A stretch of DNA of 35,161 bases, taken from the NCBI GenBank assembly GCA_020846275.1, contig JADLEG010000001.1, positions 1-35,161 on the forward strand, in the 5' to 3' direction. Both the position numbers and the translations under genes were made by a program. Below are positions 24,878 to 33,239 of the stretch, piece by piece. This DNA comes from Alphaproteobacteria bacterium (GTDB taxonomy: Bacteria > Pseudomonadota > Alphaproteobacteria > JAEULC01). The notes under the pieces are model-generated. The model was not told where the DNA came from. It did not search any database and was given only the letters and a program-made list of their open reading frames with translations. Within the stretch, counting starts at the first letter, position 1. Every line of letters starts with the position of its first letter.

Positions 24878-26989
24878 GTGAGTGCTGGAATCAGGATTGG
24901 AGTCGACGTCGGCGGCACATTCACCGATTTCGTCCTGGTGGACGAGGCGCGCAAGTTGATCTTCACGGGCAAGCGCCTGACCACGCCCGGCGACCCCAGC
25001 ATTGCCATCATCGAGGGCGCCGAGCGCCTGCTGCGCGAAGCCGGCACGTCGATCGACAAGGTTACCGGTCTGGTGCACGGCACCACGCTCGTGGCCAACA
25101 CGGTCATCGAGCGCAAAGGCGTCAAGGTCGGGTTGATCACGACCAAGGGCTTTCGCGACACGCTCGAGATGGGCCGCGAGATTCGCTACGACCTCTACGA
25201 CCTGTTCCTGGAAAAGCCCGAACCGCTTGTCCCGCGGTCTCTTCGGCTGACGGTCGACGAGCGGGTCGACGCTTCGGGCACGGAGCTCCTGGCGCTCGAT
25301 CGCGGCCAGGTGCGGGCGGCAGCGCAGGCGATGGCCAAGGAGGGGGTGCGGGCCGTGGCGATCTGCTTCCTGCACTCCTACCTCAACAACGCGCATGAAG
25401 TGGAGGCAAAGCGTATCGTCGAGGAGGCGATGCCCGGCATTCCCGTCACCATCTCATCGGCCGTCGCCCCGGAAATCCGCGAGTTCGAGCGCGCCAGCAC
25501 CGCCTGCGCCAATGCCTATGTGCAGCCACTCGTGCAGAGCTACCTCGAGCGGTTGGATCGGCACCTCAAGGACAAGGGCCTGAAGAGCACGCTTCATGTC
25601 ATGCTGTCCGGCGGGGGGGTGACGACCGTTCGCGCGGCGCGCGAGTTCCCGATTCACTTGATCGAATCCGGTCCCGCGGCCGGTGCGATCGCCGGGACCT
25701 ACTACGCCAAGCTGGCCAATATCGACCATATGATCTCGTTCGACATGGGCGGCACCACGGCGAAGATGTGCCTGATCGAGAAGGGTCGGCCCGAATACGC
25801 CCATGAGTTCGAGGCGGGTCGCGTGCGCCGCTTCCGCAAGGGCTCCGGCCTGCCGTTGAAGGTGCCGGTGATCGACCTGATCGAAATCGGCGCGGGCGGC
25901 GGCTCGAAGGCCCGGATCGACGCCATGGGCCTGATGAAAGTCGGGCCCGAGAGCGCCGGTTCCGAGCCGGGCCCGATCTGCTATGGCCGCGGCGGCACCG
26001 ATCCAACCGTGACCGATGCGGACCTTCTGCTCGGCTACCTGTCGCCCGACTATTTCCTGGGCGGCGAGATGAAGCTGAACCTCTCGACGGTCGAGGCAGC
26101 CTTCAAGGAGCGCGTGGCCGATCGCCTGGGCATCAGCGTGACCGAGGCGGCCGCCGGCATCCACAGCATCGTCAACGAGAACATGGCGTCGGCGACGCGC
26201 ATGTATATCGCCGAGAAGGGCCGCGATCCGCGCCGCTATACGATGATGGCGTTTGGCGGCGCGGGGCCGGTCCATGCCTATGGCCTCGCCAAGCTCCTCA
26301 AGGTCGGGCGGATCATCTGTCCGCTCGGCGCCGGCGTCATGTCGGCGCTGGGGTTCCTGGTGGCCTCGCCCGCGGTGAGCCTCGTTCGCAGCTACGTCTC
26401 GCGGCTCAAGGATCTCGATTGGGGACGACTGAACGGCCTGTTTGGCGAGATGGAGCGCGACGCGCGCGCCCTCTTGGTCGAGGCCGGCGCAAACGACGCG
26501 GAGATCGTCATCAAGCGCACCGCGGACATGCGCTACGTGGGCCAGGGATTCGAGATCGGGGTTGCGGTTCCTTCGCCTCCCTTGGGGCCGAATTCACTCG
26601 AGGCGATGCGCGGCCTGTTCCTGGAGACCTATCAACGGCTGTTTGACCGGCAGATCCAGGACGTTCCGATCGAGGCCTTGACCTGGCGGCTCAGCGCCTA
26701 TGCTCCCGTCGCCGACATCCAGCTCAATTTCACCGGCGCGAAGAGCGAGCAAGGCAAGGCGTTGAAAGGCACGCGCCGCGCCTATTTCCCGGAGATCGGC
26801 TATACGCCCTGTTCCGTGTACAATCGCTATGCGCTGTGCGCCGGCGACCGGATCAAGGGGCCCGCCGTGGTCGAGGAACGCGAGTCGACGGTTGTAGTCG
26901 GACCCGATGCGTCCTTCTCGATCGACCAGCACTTGAACCTGATCATCGAGATCGAGCGACAAACCGGCGACGCCGGAAAGGGCGGCTGA
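24878..26989 (+). CDS. hyuA: Hydantoinase A/oxoprolinase family subunit
   Basis: This ATP-handling subunit has 703 residues. Seen: IGVDVGGTFTDFVLVDE near the start (acetate/sugar kinase-type phosphate loop), HGTTLVANTVIERKG, EIREFERASTACANAYVQPL, SFDMGGTTAKMCLIEKG, AFGGAGPVHAYGLA and C-terminal GPAVVEERESTVVVGPD. All main family blocks are there and the length is typical. The GTG at 24878 (Val, 24 codons into the open frame) follows AGGAG and starts the protein just before the family N-terminus; the TTG at 24806 lacks this. It is co-transcribed with the ThDP enzyme (1 base between), which is not the usual hyuA partner. Confidence 0.9.
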   Translation: MSAGIRIGVDVGGTFTDFVLVDEARKLIFTGKRLTTPGDPSIAIIEGAERLLREAGTSIDKVTGLVHGTTLVANTVIERKGVKVGLITTKGFRDTLEMGREIRYDLYDLFLEKPEPLVPRSLRLTVDERVDASGTELLALDRGQVRAAAQAMAKEGVRAVAICFLHSYLNNAHEVEAKRIVEEAMPGIPVTISSAVAPEIREFERASTACANAYVQPLVQSYLERLDRHLKDKGLKSTLHVMLSGGGVTTVRAAREFPIHLIESGPAAGAIAGTYYAKLANIDHMISFDMGGTTAKMCLIEKGRPEYAHEFEAGRVRRFRKGSGLPLKVPVIDLIEIGAGGGSKARIDAMGLMKVGPESAGSEPGPICYGRGGTDPTVTDADLLLGYLSPDYFLGGEMKLNLSTVEAAFKERVADRLGISVTEAAAGIHSIVNENMASATRMYIAEKGRDPRRYTMMAFGGAGPVHAYGLAKLLKVGRIICPLGAGVMSALGFLVASPAVSLVRSYVSRLKDLDWGRLNGLFGEMERDARALLVEAGANDAEIVIKRTADMRYVGQGFEIGVAVPSPPLGPNSLEAMRGLFLETYQRLFDRQIQDVPIEALTWRLSAYAPVADIQLNFTGAKSEQGKALKGTRRAYFPEIGYTPCSVYNRYALCAGDRIKGPAVVEERESTVVVGPDASFSIDQHLNLIIEIERQTGDAGKGG

Positions 26990-26990
26990 C

Positions 26991-28601
26991 ATGGCGACCA
27001 CGGTGGAAGTTCTGGCCGAAGCGTTTCGCGACTGCGGCACGCCATTCATCGTCGGCCATCCCGGCGGCGAATCGGTCGAGATGATGCAAGCGGCCCGCGA
27101 AAAGGGATTGCGCTTCATCTTCGTGAAGCAGGAGACCGCCGGCGCCATGCTGGCCGCCACCTGGGGCGAAATCACCGGCTCGCCCGGCGTCTGCATGTCG
27201 ACGCGCGGTCCCGGCGCCTCGAACATGGTGAACGGCATCGCGCACGCGGCGCTGGACCGCTGCCCGCTGATCGCGATCACCGACCAGTATCCATCGCATG
27301 TGTACGAAACCGGGCTGCGCCAGCGCATCAACCAGCTTCAGCTCTATTCGCCGCTGGTGAAGTGGGGGACGACGATCGCGGCTCGGACCGTCCGCCAGCA
27401 GATACGGCGCGCGATCCGCGTCGCCACGGCCGCGCCGCCGGGCCCGGTACAGTTCGACATGCCGTCGACCGAGACCACGCGCGACGCCGCCGACCTGGTC
27501 GCCGAGGGGCCGCTGCGGCCCGAGCTGGTATCGCCGCATCCCGATCGCGACGGGCTGAAGGCCCCGCTGCGCATGCTGCGCGAGGCCAAACGCCCGATCA
27601 TCCTGGCCGGCCTCGGCGTGCTGTGGTGCCGGGCCGCGGGCGAACTGGTGCGGCTGGCCGAGCGGCTGGGCGCGCCCGTGCTGACCACGCCCAAGTGTAA
27701 GGGTGCCGTTCCCGAGGATCATCCGCTGCGCGCGGGCTGCATCATCGGCGGGCTGATCGAGCGCGACCTGGTCAAGCAGGCCGACCTGATCGTGGCGATC
27801 GGGCTGGACGCGGTGGAGCTGCAGCCGAAGCCTTGGCCATACACCACGCCCGTGCTGTCCCTGGCCAGCACGCCCAGCCTGGACGCGCTGGTTCCGGCGC
27901 AACTCGAACTGGTGGGCGATCTGGTACCGCTGCTGGGCGCCCTCGCGGAGTGGAACCCGGAAGGTTCGGGTTGGGGCCACCAGGCCGCCGCCACCTACCG
28001 CCGGGACGTCAAGGCGGCGCTGGATACGCCCAGCCAGGGCCTTTCGCCGCAGGCCGTGATGGAGGTGTCGCGCGCCGTGCTGCCGCGGGACACCGTCGCC
28101 ACTTGCGATGCCGGCGCCAGCCGCATGCTGGTGGTGCAGAAATGGGAGTCGTACGGACCGCGCGAATTCCTGGCTTCGAACGGGCTCGGTTCGATGGGCT
28201 TCGCCATTCCCGGCGCGCTCGCCGCGCGCCTGGCTCATCCGAACCGGCCAGTGGTCGCCTTCACGGGCGATGGCGGCCTGCTGTTGGCGGTTGCCGAATT
28301 GCAGACGGCCGTGCGCGAGAACCTGCCCATCATCGTCGTCGTTTTCGACGACCAGGAGATCGCCCTGATCCGCGTGAAGCAGGAGATCAAGGGGCTCCAG
28401 CCCTATGGCGTCGGCATTGGCGGGATCGACTGGGAGAAGCTGGCGCAAGGCTTCGGCGCCGACGGCGTGGTCGTGGACACCGAGAACGCCCTTGGCGATG
28501 CGCTTAACGCCGCGCTGGCGTCCGGACGCACCACGCTGATCGCCGCGCGCATCGACGGCTCGGGCTATGTGGCCCAGTTCAACGCCTTGCGGGAACTCTG
28601 A
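26991..28601 (+). CDS. ThDP-dependent acetolactate-synthase-like enzyme with altered metal ligand
   Basis: This thiamine-diphosphate enzyme has 536 residues. Seen: VGHPGGESVEMM and activating Glu48 (VKQETAGA) in the Pyr domain, CMSTRGPGASNMVNG and TDQYPSHVYETG, and a C-terminal PP domain with GDGG (Asp427). The metal-binding Asn expected 27 residues later is Asp454: the usual NN reads DD (FDDQE). Asp can bind Mg2+, so activity may be kept, but this is uncommon. I do not see clear FAD contacts, so plain acetolactate synthase is unlikely; a 2-oxo-acid decarboxylase, a carboligase or a ring-cleaving hydrolase of the IolD type are options. It starts 1 base after hyuA stop and is convergent with the PhzF gene. 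Confidence 0.85.
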   Translation: MATTVEVLAEAFRDCGTPFIVGHPGGESVEMMQAAREKGLRFIFVKQETAGAMLAATWGEITGSPGVCMSTRGPGASNMVNGIAHAALDRCPLIAITDQYPSHVYETGLRQRINQLQLYSPLVKWGTTIAARTVRQQIRRAIRVATAAPPGPVQFDMPSTETTRDAADLVAEGPLRPELVSPHPDRDGLKAPLRMLREAKRPIILAGLGVLWCRAAGELVRLAERLGAPVLTTPKCKGAVPEDHPLRAGCIIGGLIERDLVKQADLIVAIGLDAVELQPKPWPYTTPVLSLASTPSLDALVPAQLELVGDLVPLLGALAEWNPEGSGWGHQAAATYRRDVKAALDTPSQGLSPQAVMEVSRAVLPRDTVATCDAGASRMLVVQKWESYGPREFLASNGLGSMGFAIPGALAARLAHPNRPVVAFTGDGGLLLAVAELQTAVRENLPIIVVVFDDQEIALIRVKQEIKGLQPYGVGIGGIDWEKLAQGFGADGVVVDTENALGDALNAALASGRTTLIAARIDGSGYVAQFNALREL

Positions 28602-28603
28602 GC

Positions 28604-29395
28604 CTAGGTCTCGATCCTTCCCTCCAGGAACAGCCGGCACGCGCCAGCGAAGGAGACCCGCGGTTGGCGCATGGTGCAATGGAAGAAGCCGCCCCGCGCC
28701 GAAGCCTGGAACGCCGCAATCGACGATTTGCCCAGCTGCTCGGTCCAGTAGGGCGCGATCGAGGCATGGGCGGCGCCGGTCGCATGGTCTTCCGAAATGC
28801 CGTGCCCCGGCGCGAAGAAACGCGACACGCAGTCGAACCCGTCGTCGCCCGGCGCGGTCACGATCGTGGCGTGCCGGTCGGTGCGCGCCAGGCGCCCAAA
28901 GTCGGGACGAAGCCCGCGCACGATGTCCGGGCGGTCGTATACGACCAGGTAGTCGCGCGCGGCGCGAACTTCGACCGGCGGCGGACCGCCCAAGGCGGCC
29001 AGAAGGTCTGGATGGGACGTCACCGGCTCTGTCGGCCGCGCCGGAAAGTCGATCTCGAGGCGGCCGTCGTCGAGGCGGCGAACCGTCAATGGCCCGGCAC
29101 GGGTATCGAACGCGACATCGCGGCGCTCGGGATCGATCCGGTCGAACACCAGCCACGCCGCCGCCAGCGTCGCGTGCCCGCAGATTTCCTCCTCGATCGT
29201 GGGTGTGAACCAGCGCAGCGCGAAGCGGTCATGCTGCTGGCGCAGGAACGCCGTCGTCGTCTGGTTCATCTCCGCCGCGATCGACTGCATGATACGGATG
29301 TCCGGCCATTCCGGAACCTGCACGATCGCCGCCGGGTTGCCGCTGAACGGACCGCCGGCGAAGGCATCGACCTGGAAGACCGGCAGCGGCACCAC
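28604..29395 (-). CDS. PhzF-family isomerase-like protein
   Basis: This protein of 263 residues belongs to the phenazine-biosynthesis PhzF/diaminopimelate-epimerase fold group, which isomerises small acids by general acid-base chemistry. Seen: VFQVDAFAGGPFSGNPAAI at the start, AEMNQTTTAFL with catalytic Glu42, EEEICGHATLAAAWLVF and EDHATGAAHASIAPYW. The start is GTG at 29395, 6 bases after the oxidase stop, with AGGA as ribosome site. No other phenazine gene is nearby, so the role is likely isomerisation of a pathway intermediate, as for many family members with unknown substrates. It is convergent with the ThDP enzyme (2 bases between stops). Confidence 0.87.
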   Translation of the reverse strand: MVPLPVFQVDAFAGGPFSGNPAAIVQVPEWPDIRIMQSIAAEMNQTTTAFLRQQHDRFALRWFTPTIEEEICGHATLAAAWLVFDRIDPERRDVAFDTRAGPLTVRRLDDGRLEIDFPARPTEPVTSHPDLLAALGGPPPVEVRAARDYLVVYDRPDIVRGLRPDFGRLARTDRHATIVTAPGDDGFDCVSRFFAPGHGISEDHATGAAHASIAPYWTEQLGKSSIAAFQASARGGFFHCTMRQPRVSFAGACRLFLEGRIET

Positions 29396-29401
29396 GCAAT
29401 C

Positions 29402-30733
29402 CTAGCGGTTGTCGGGGTTGCGGCGGCCGACGTATCCGGATATTTCGAAGCGGTCGAGCACCCGGTAGTAAGCCATCAGCGCGCCGACCAGCGGCGCGGC
29501 ATAGGGGCGGACCGCGGCGCGCCGCAGCGGCGTCACCGGCATGAACCACTGGTCGCGCGCCATGTCCATCATCCGCCACGCCACTTCGCGCCCCAGCAGA
29601 ACGCCCCAGGCAATGCCGCGGCCCGACAGTCCCATCGCCGCCCACAGCCCCGGTTCCAGCTCGTGCAGACGCGGGTACTGGTCGGTGGTCACGTCGACCC
29701 AGCCGCTCCAAGCCTCCTCCCATTCCAGCGACGCGATTTGCGGGAAGAGGCTGCGGACGCGCCTCTCGGCCTTGCCGCGGAAGACGCTGCCACCCGTCGC
29801 GAACGCGGGTCCATCGGCGCTGACGTGCAGCCGGCCGTCATCCAGCAGCCGAACGCCGGAATAGAGCCGCCGTGTATCGGTCAGCGACTGGCCGCCCGGC
29901 AGGATGGGCCCGCGCACATTCGCCGAGAGCGGCGTGCTGACGAGCTGGACCGCGCGCATGGGAATGAAGGATTGCCGAAGGTTCGGCCACAGGTCGTTCG
30001 AATAGGCGCCGGTCGCGACGAGCACGCTACCGGCCTCGACCGCGCCATCGGCCGTGACGACGCGCCACGCCTTGCCGTGGCGAACGATCTGGCGCACCGG
30101 CGAATGCTCCCGGATGTCCACGCCCAGGCCCTTGGCGGCCCAGCCCATGCCGCGCACCAGGGCAAGCGGGGTCAGCGACCCGCCACGCCGGTCGAGAACG
30201 GTTGTGGCGTAGTACGGGCTGCCGACCGCACGCTCCGTGGCCGTCGCGTCGAGCAGCTCGATCGGCGCCCCGCGCTTGCGCTGGAATTCGACCCGGCGCT
30301 CCAGGGTCGCCCGGCCCGCGGGCGAATGGGCGGCGAACAGAAGCCCGACCCGGCGGTCGGCGCACTTGATGCCGTAGCGGTCGATCAAGCCGAAGACCAC
30401 GTCCGGTCCGGCGCCGAGCGCGGCGATCATCCGCTCGCCTGCGGCATCGCCGAACGTTTCGAGGATGTGCCAGCCGTCGTGCTTGGCATAGGGAACGACC
30501 TGGCCAAAGGCCCGGCCCGAGCCACCCCAGCCGATCTCGTGCCCCTCGAGAAGCGCCACGCGCGTGCCCCTCTCGGCCAGGTGCAGCGCTGCCGCGAGTC
30601 CGGTGTACCCGCCGCCGACAATGGCGACATCGGCGCGCAGGTCGCCCGACAGTGCGGGAAGGCCGAGCGGTGGGGGCGACTGCCGCACATAGGTCGCCGG
30701 GAGCGGACTGGCGTCGAAGCGTGGATCGTCCAT
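29402..30733 (-). CDS. FAD-dependent oxidoreductase, DAO/PuuB-like
   Basis: This flavoprotein has 443 residues and resembles gamma-glutamylputrescine oxidase and other DAO-group amine oxidases. Seen: a leader of about 30 residues then ADVAIVGGGYTGLAAALHL with acidic strand end VALLEG, SGRAFGQVVPYAKHD as substrate loop, GSVLVATGAYSND, and C-terminal GLSGRGIAWGVLLGREVA. The C-terminal 100 residues resemble the partial oxidase at 34851-35161. It is operonic with the PhzF gene and divergent from the second MmgE/PrpD gene (176 bp). The likely reaction is oxidation of an amine or amino acid to an imine/aldehyde with O2 or another acceptor. Confidence 0.87.
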   Translation of the reverse strand: MDDPRFDASPLPATYVRQSPPPLGLPALSGDLRADVAIVGGGYTGLAAALHLAERGTRVALLEGHEIGWGGSGRAFGQVVPYAKHDGWHILETFGDAAGERMIAALGAGPDVVFGLIDRYGIKCADRRVGLLFAAHSPAGRATLERRVEFQRKRGAPIELLDATATERAVGSPYYATTVLDRRGGSLTPLALVRGMGWAAKGLGVDIREHSPVRQIVRHGKAWRVVTADGAVEAGSVLVATGAYSNDLWPNLRQSFIPMRAVQLVSTPLSANVRGPILPGGQSLTDTRRLYSGVRLLDDGRLHVSADGPAFATGGSVFRGKAERRVRSLFPQIASLEWEEAWSGWVDVTTDQYPRLHELEPGLWAAMGLSGRGIAWGVLLGREVAWRMMDMARDQWFMPVTPLRRAAVRPYAAPLVGALMAYYRVLDRFEISGYVGRRNPDNR

Positions 30734-30909
30734 CGGCTACCAGAGTTTGGCGGGTTGCAAGAGCCAACCTACGGGATGACCGGTGCCGAATTCAAGCGAT
30801 GCACGCTGGTTGGATGACCTTTGCTTCTCGACAGCGATAAATCGAATCTATTCGTATCTGGTGTGCCCCAATGCGATAGTCGGCCCGGTGCTGTTGTACG
30901 AGCAATTGC
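30734..30909. promoter_or_regulatory. Divergent region between oxidase and MmgE/PrpD copy 2
   Basis: An AT-richer patch at about 30820-30865 stands out from the GC-rich surroundings and probably contains promoters. CGAAT-CT-ATTCG at 30843-30854 is a small palindrome and could be a regulator site. Neither is strong evidence on its own. Confidence 0.35.
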
Positions 30910-32334
30910 ATGACCGTGCTGGAACGCCTTGCCTCGTTTGCCGCTGCGGAGCAGGCAAGAGAATACTCGCCGGCCCTCCTGCACCACGCCAAGCGCGCGC
31001 TGGTCGACTGGTTCGCCGCCCTGTTGCCGGGTGCGGCGCATGCCCAGACGCGGCGCCTGGCGGATGCGCTGCGCGACGAACTGGGATACGGGCGATCCTA
31101 TGTCTACGGGATCGGCTGCCGTGCCCCGCTGCGCACCGCGGCCCTGATCAATGCCGCGGCGTCCCATATCGTCGAATTCGACGATATCTACCGCGACGCG
31201 CTGTACCACCCGGGATGTCCGACGATTGGGGCGGCCCTCGCGGCCGCGCAGGCCCGGGGCGTCCGGCCCGAGACACTCCTGCGCGCCATCATCGTGGGCT
31301 ACGAGGTCTCGGCGCGGATCGGCGTTGCGGTGCAACCGTCGCACTACCGCTTCTGGCACACCACGGGCACGGTGGGAACCTTCGGCGCTGCTGCCGCGGT
31401 GGCCACCGTCCTCGGCCTGGATGCCGAACGGACGATGCACGCCTTGGCCAACGCGGGCACGATGGCGGCGGGACTGCAGCAGGCATTCCGGTCCGACAGC
31501 ATGGCGAAGCCGCTGCATGCCGGACACGCTGCCGAGGCGGGGGCGCTGGCCGCCTTGGGCGCGCGCGAAGGGCTGACGGGCGCCAGGGACCTGCTGGAGG
31601 GAAAGGCCGGGTTCGGCGCGGCGATGAGCCGCGAGGCGGATTGGGACCGTGCTGTCGCCGATCTGGGCCAGCGTTACGCGATCGCCGAAATGACCTTCAA
31701 GAACCACGGCTGCTGCGGCCATATCTTCGCGGCGATCGATGCGGCGCTGGAGCTGCGGCAACAGATGCGCCTGGAGCCCGAGCGCATCGCCCATGTCGAG
31801 ATCGGTACCTATCAGGTTGCGCTCGACGTTACCGGCGCGGTGCGGCATCCGGCGTCGCCGTTCGAGGGGCGTTTCAGCATGGCGTTCGCGGTGGCGAACG
31901 CCCTGGTCCACGGCAGCGTGCGGCTTGCGGCTTTCACGCCCGAAGGGCTTGTCGACGCACGCGTGAACGCGCTGGCCGAAAAAGTGCAGCTCCGCGTCGA
32001 TGCGCGATGCGAACGCGCGTTCCCGCGCCAGCGTTCGGCCGTGGTCGCAATCCAAACCGTGGAAGGGTCCCGGATGGAGCGGTTCCAGCCCACGCGCAAG
32101 GGCGACCCCGATGCGCCCCTAAGCGACGCCGAATTGACCGACAAGCTGCTCGAACTCGGCGGTCCCGTGCTAGGTCCGGCGCAGGCGCAGGCGCTCGCCC
32201 ACTCGCTCTGGCGGCTGGATGGGAGCCATGTCGAATTCGCGACACGCGCTGCGCCAGACGGTGCCGCTGGTCGTGCGGAAAGCGCAGTTGGAGCGGGACT
32301 GAATGGCGGTGAAAGCAGTCGCGAGCGAACCTAG
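30910..32334 (+). CDS. MmgE/PrpD-family protein, copy 2
   Basis: This protein of 474 residues is from the dehydratase/decarboxylase/epimerase family. Seen: IVEFDDIYRDALYHPG, matching the Asp/His active-site loop; MAKPLHAGHAAEAG with the conserved Lys and His; and FKNHGCCGHIFAAIDAALEL near the lid domain. It keeps the residues that copy 1 (10765-12117) has changed in the lysine loop, so it is closer to the family norm. It is preceded by a weak ribosome site and stands alone on the plus strand. It may act on an unsaturated or imino dicarboxylic acid, but no partner defines it. Confidence 0.86.
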   Translation: MTVLERLASFAAAEQAREYSPALLHHAKRALVDWFAALLPGAAHAQTRRLADALRDELGYGRSYVYGIGCRAPLRTAALINAAASHIVEFDDIYRDALYHPGCPTIGAALAAAQARGVRPETLLRAIIVGYEVSARIGVAVQPSHYRFWHTTGTVGTFGAAAAVATVLGLDAERTMHALANAGTMAAGLQQAFRSDSMAKPLHAGHAAEAGALAALGAREGLTGARDLLEGKAGFGAAMSREADWDRAVADLGQRYAIAEMTFKNHGCCGHIFAAIDAALELRQQMRLEPERIAHVEIGTYQVALDVTGAVRHPASPFEGRFSMAFAVANALVHGSVRLAAFTPEGLVDARVNALAEKVQLRVDARCERAFPRQRSAVVAIQTVEGSRMERFQPTRKGDPDAPLSDAELTDKLLELGGPVLGPAQAQALAHSLWRLDGSHVEFATRAAPDGAAGRAESAVGAGLNGGESSRERT

Positions 32335-32498
32335 CGGCCCCGTCTTCTGCGGCGACCGGACCTAACTGACTGGGAAGGAGGTCAATTCGGTTCCGCGATC
32401 CCGCCGCCCGGAAACCCGGCAGGGCAAGAAGCCTGCGCTTGTACCAGGCGGCTCCATGGATGGGCCGGTAGCGGTGCCCGGTCGCCGGTTTCGCCAGC
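32335..32498. other. Convergent gap with an orphan strong ribosome-binding site
   Basis: No gene is called in these 164 bases. AAGGAGGT at 32375-32382 is a perfect Shine-Dalgarno sequence with no ATG, GTG or TTG at a workable distance after it. It may be chance or the remains of a lost gene. No terminator with a T-run is visible for either neighbour. Confidence 0.3.
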
Positions 32499-33239
32499 CT
32501 AGAGTATCTGGCTCAGGAACTCGCGCGTGCGCGGGTCGCGGGCATCTCTAAAGAACTCAGCCGGCGGGCCATGCTCTACAATCACGCCGCGGTCCGTAAA
32601 GTAGATATGGTCCCCGATCTCGCGCGCGAAACCCATTTCGTGCGTGACCAGGACGCAGGTCATGCCTTCCTGGGCCAGTTCGCGGATTGTCACCAGCACT
32701 TCCTTCACCGTTTCGGGATCGAGCGCAGCCGTTACCTCGTCAAACAGCATGACGTCAGGATTCATCGCCAGGCTGCGGGCAATCGCGACCCTCTGCTGCT
32801 GACCGCCAGAGAGCTCGCCGGGATATGCTTGCTCCTTGCCTTCGAGGCGGACCTTGCGGAGCAAGAGACGCGCGCGTTCTTCAACCTCGCGCCTGTCCTG
32901 CTTCAGCACATGGATAGGCGCCATCATCACGTTCTGCAGCGCCGTCCGGTGCGGGAACAGGTTGTACTGCTGAAAGACCATTCCGACCTTGCGCCGGAGG
33001 GCAAGCTTGTTCAGCTTAGGGTCGTGCACCTCCCGGCCGTCAACCAGAATAGACCCACGGTTGATCGGCACCAGAGCGTTGATGCAGCGAAGAAGCGTCG
33101 ATTTGCCGGATCCCGACGGCCCGATAATACAGACCACCTCGCCTTTTGCGACGTCCAGCGACACGCCCTTAAGGACCTCGAGACTACCGAAGGACTTGTG
33201 GACGTCCCGGCAACTGACGATTGGCCGTTCCGAGGTCAT
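32499..33239 (-). CDS. Polar amino acid ABC transporter ATP-binding protein, GlnQ-like
   Basis: This ATPase of 246 residues is the size of GlnQ/HisP-type proteins and lacks a C-terminal regulatory domain. Seen in order: Walker A GPSGSGKST, Q-loop VFQQYNLFPH, signature LSGGQQQR, Walker B VMLFDEV with D-loop TAALDPE, and H-loop VTHEMGFA. DEV in place of the usual DEP in Walker B is tolerated in this class. The ATG overlaps the stop of the permease gene by 4 nt (ATGA). It is last in the transporter operon. Confidence 0.93.
   Translation of the reverse strand: MTSERPIVSCRDVHKSFGSLEVLKGVSLDVAKGEVVCIIGPSGSGKSTLLRCINALVPINRGSILVDGREVHDPKLNKLALRRKVGMVFQQYNLFPHRTALQNVMMAPIHVLKQDRREVEERARLLLRKVRLEGKEQAYPGELSGGQQQRVAIARSLAMNPDVMLFDEVTAALDPETVKEVLVTIRELAQEGMTCVLVTHEMGFAREIGDHIYFTDRGVIVEHGPPAEFFRDARDPRTREFLSQIL

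Noticed and set aside
26943..29156. Open frame of 737 codons on the minus strand
   Set aside because: Antisense to the ThDP enzyme gene and out of frame with the PhzF gene. Low-complexity Arg/Gln/His composition and no motifs.
28664..30817. Open frame of 717 codons on the plus strand
   Set aside because: Antisense to the PhzF and oxidase genes, which have complete family motifs.
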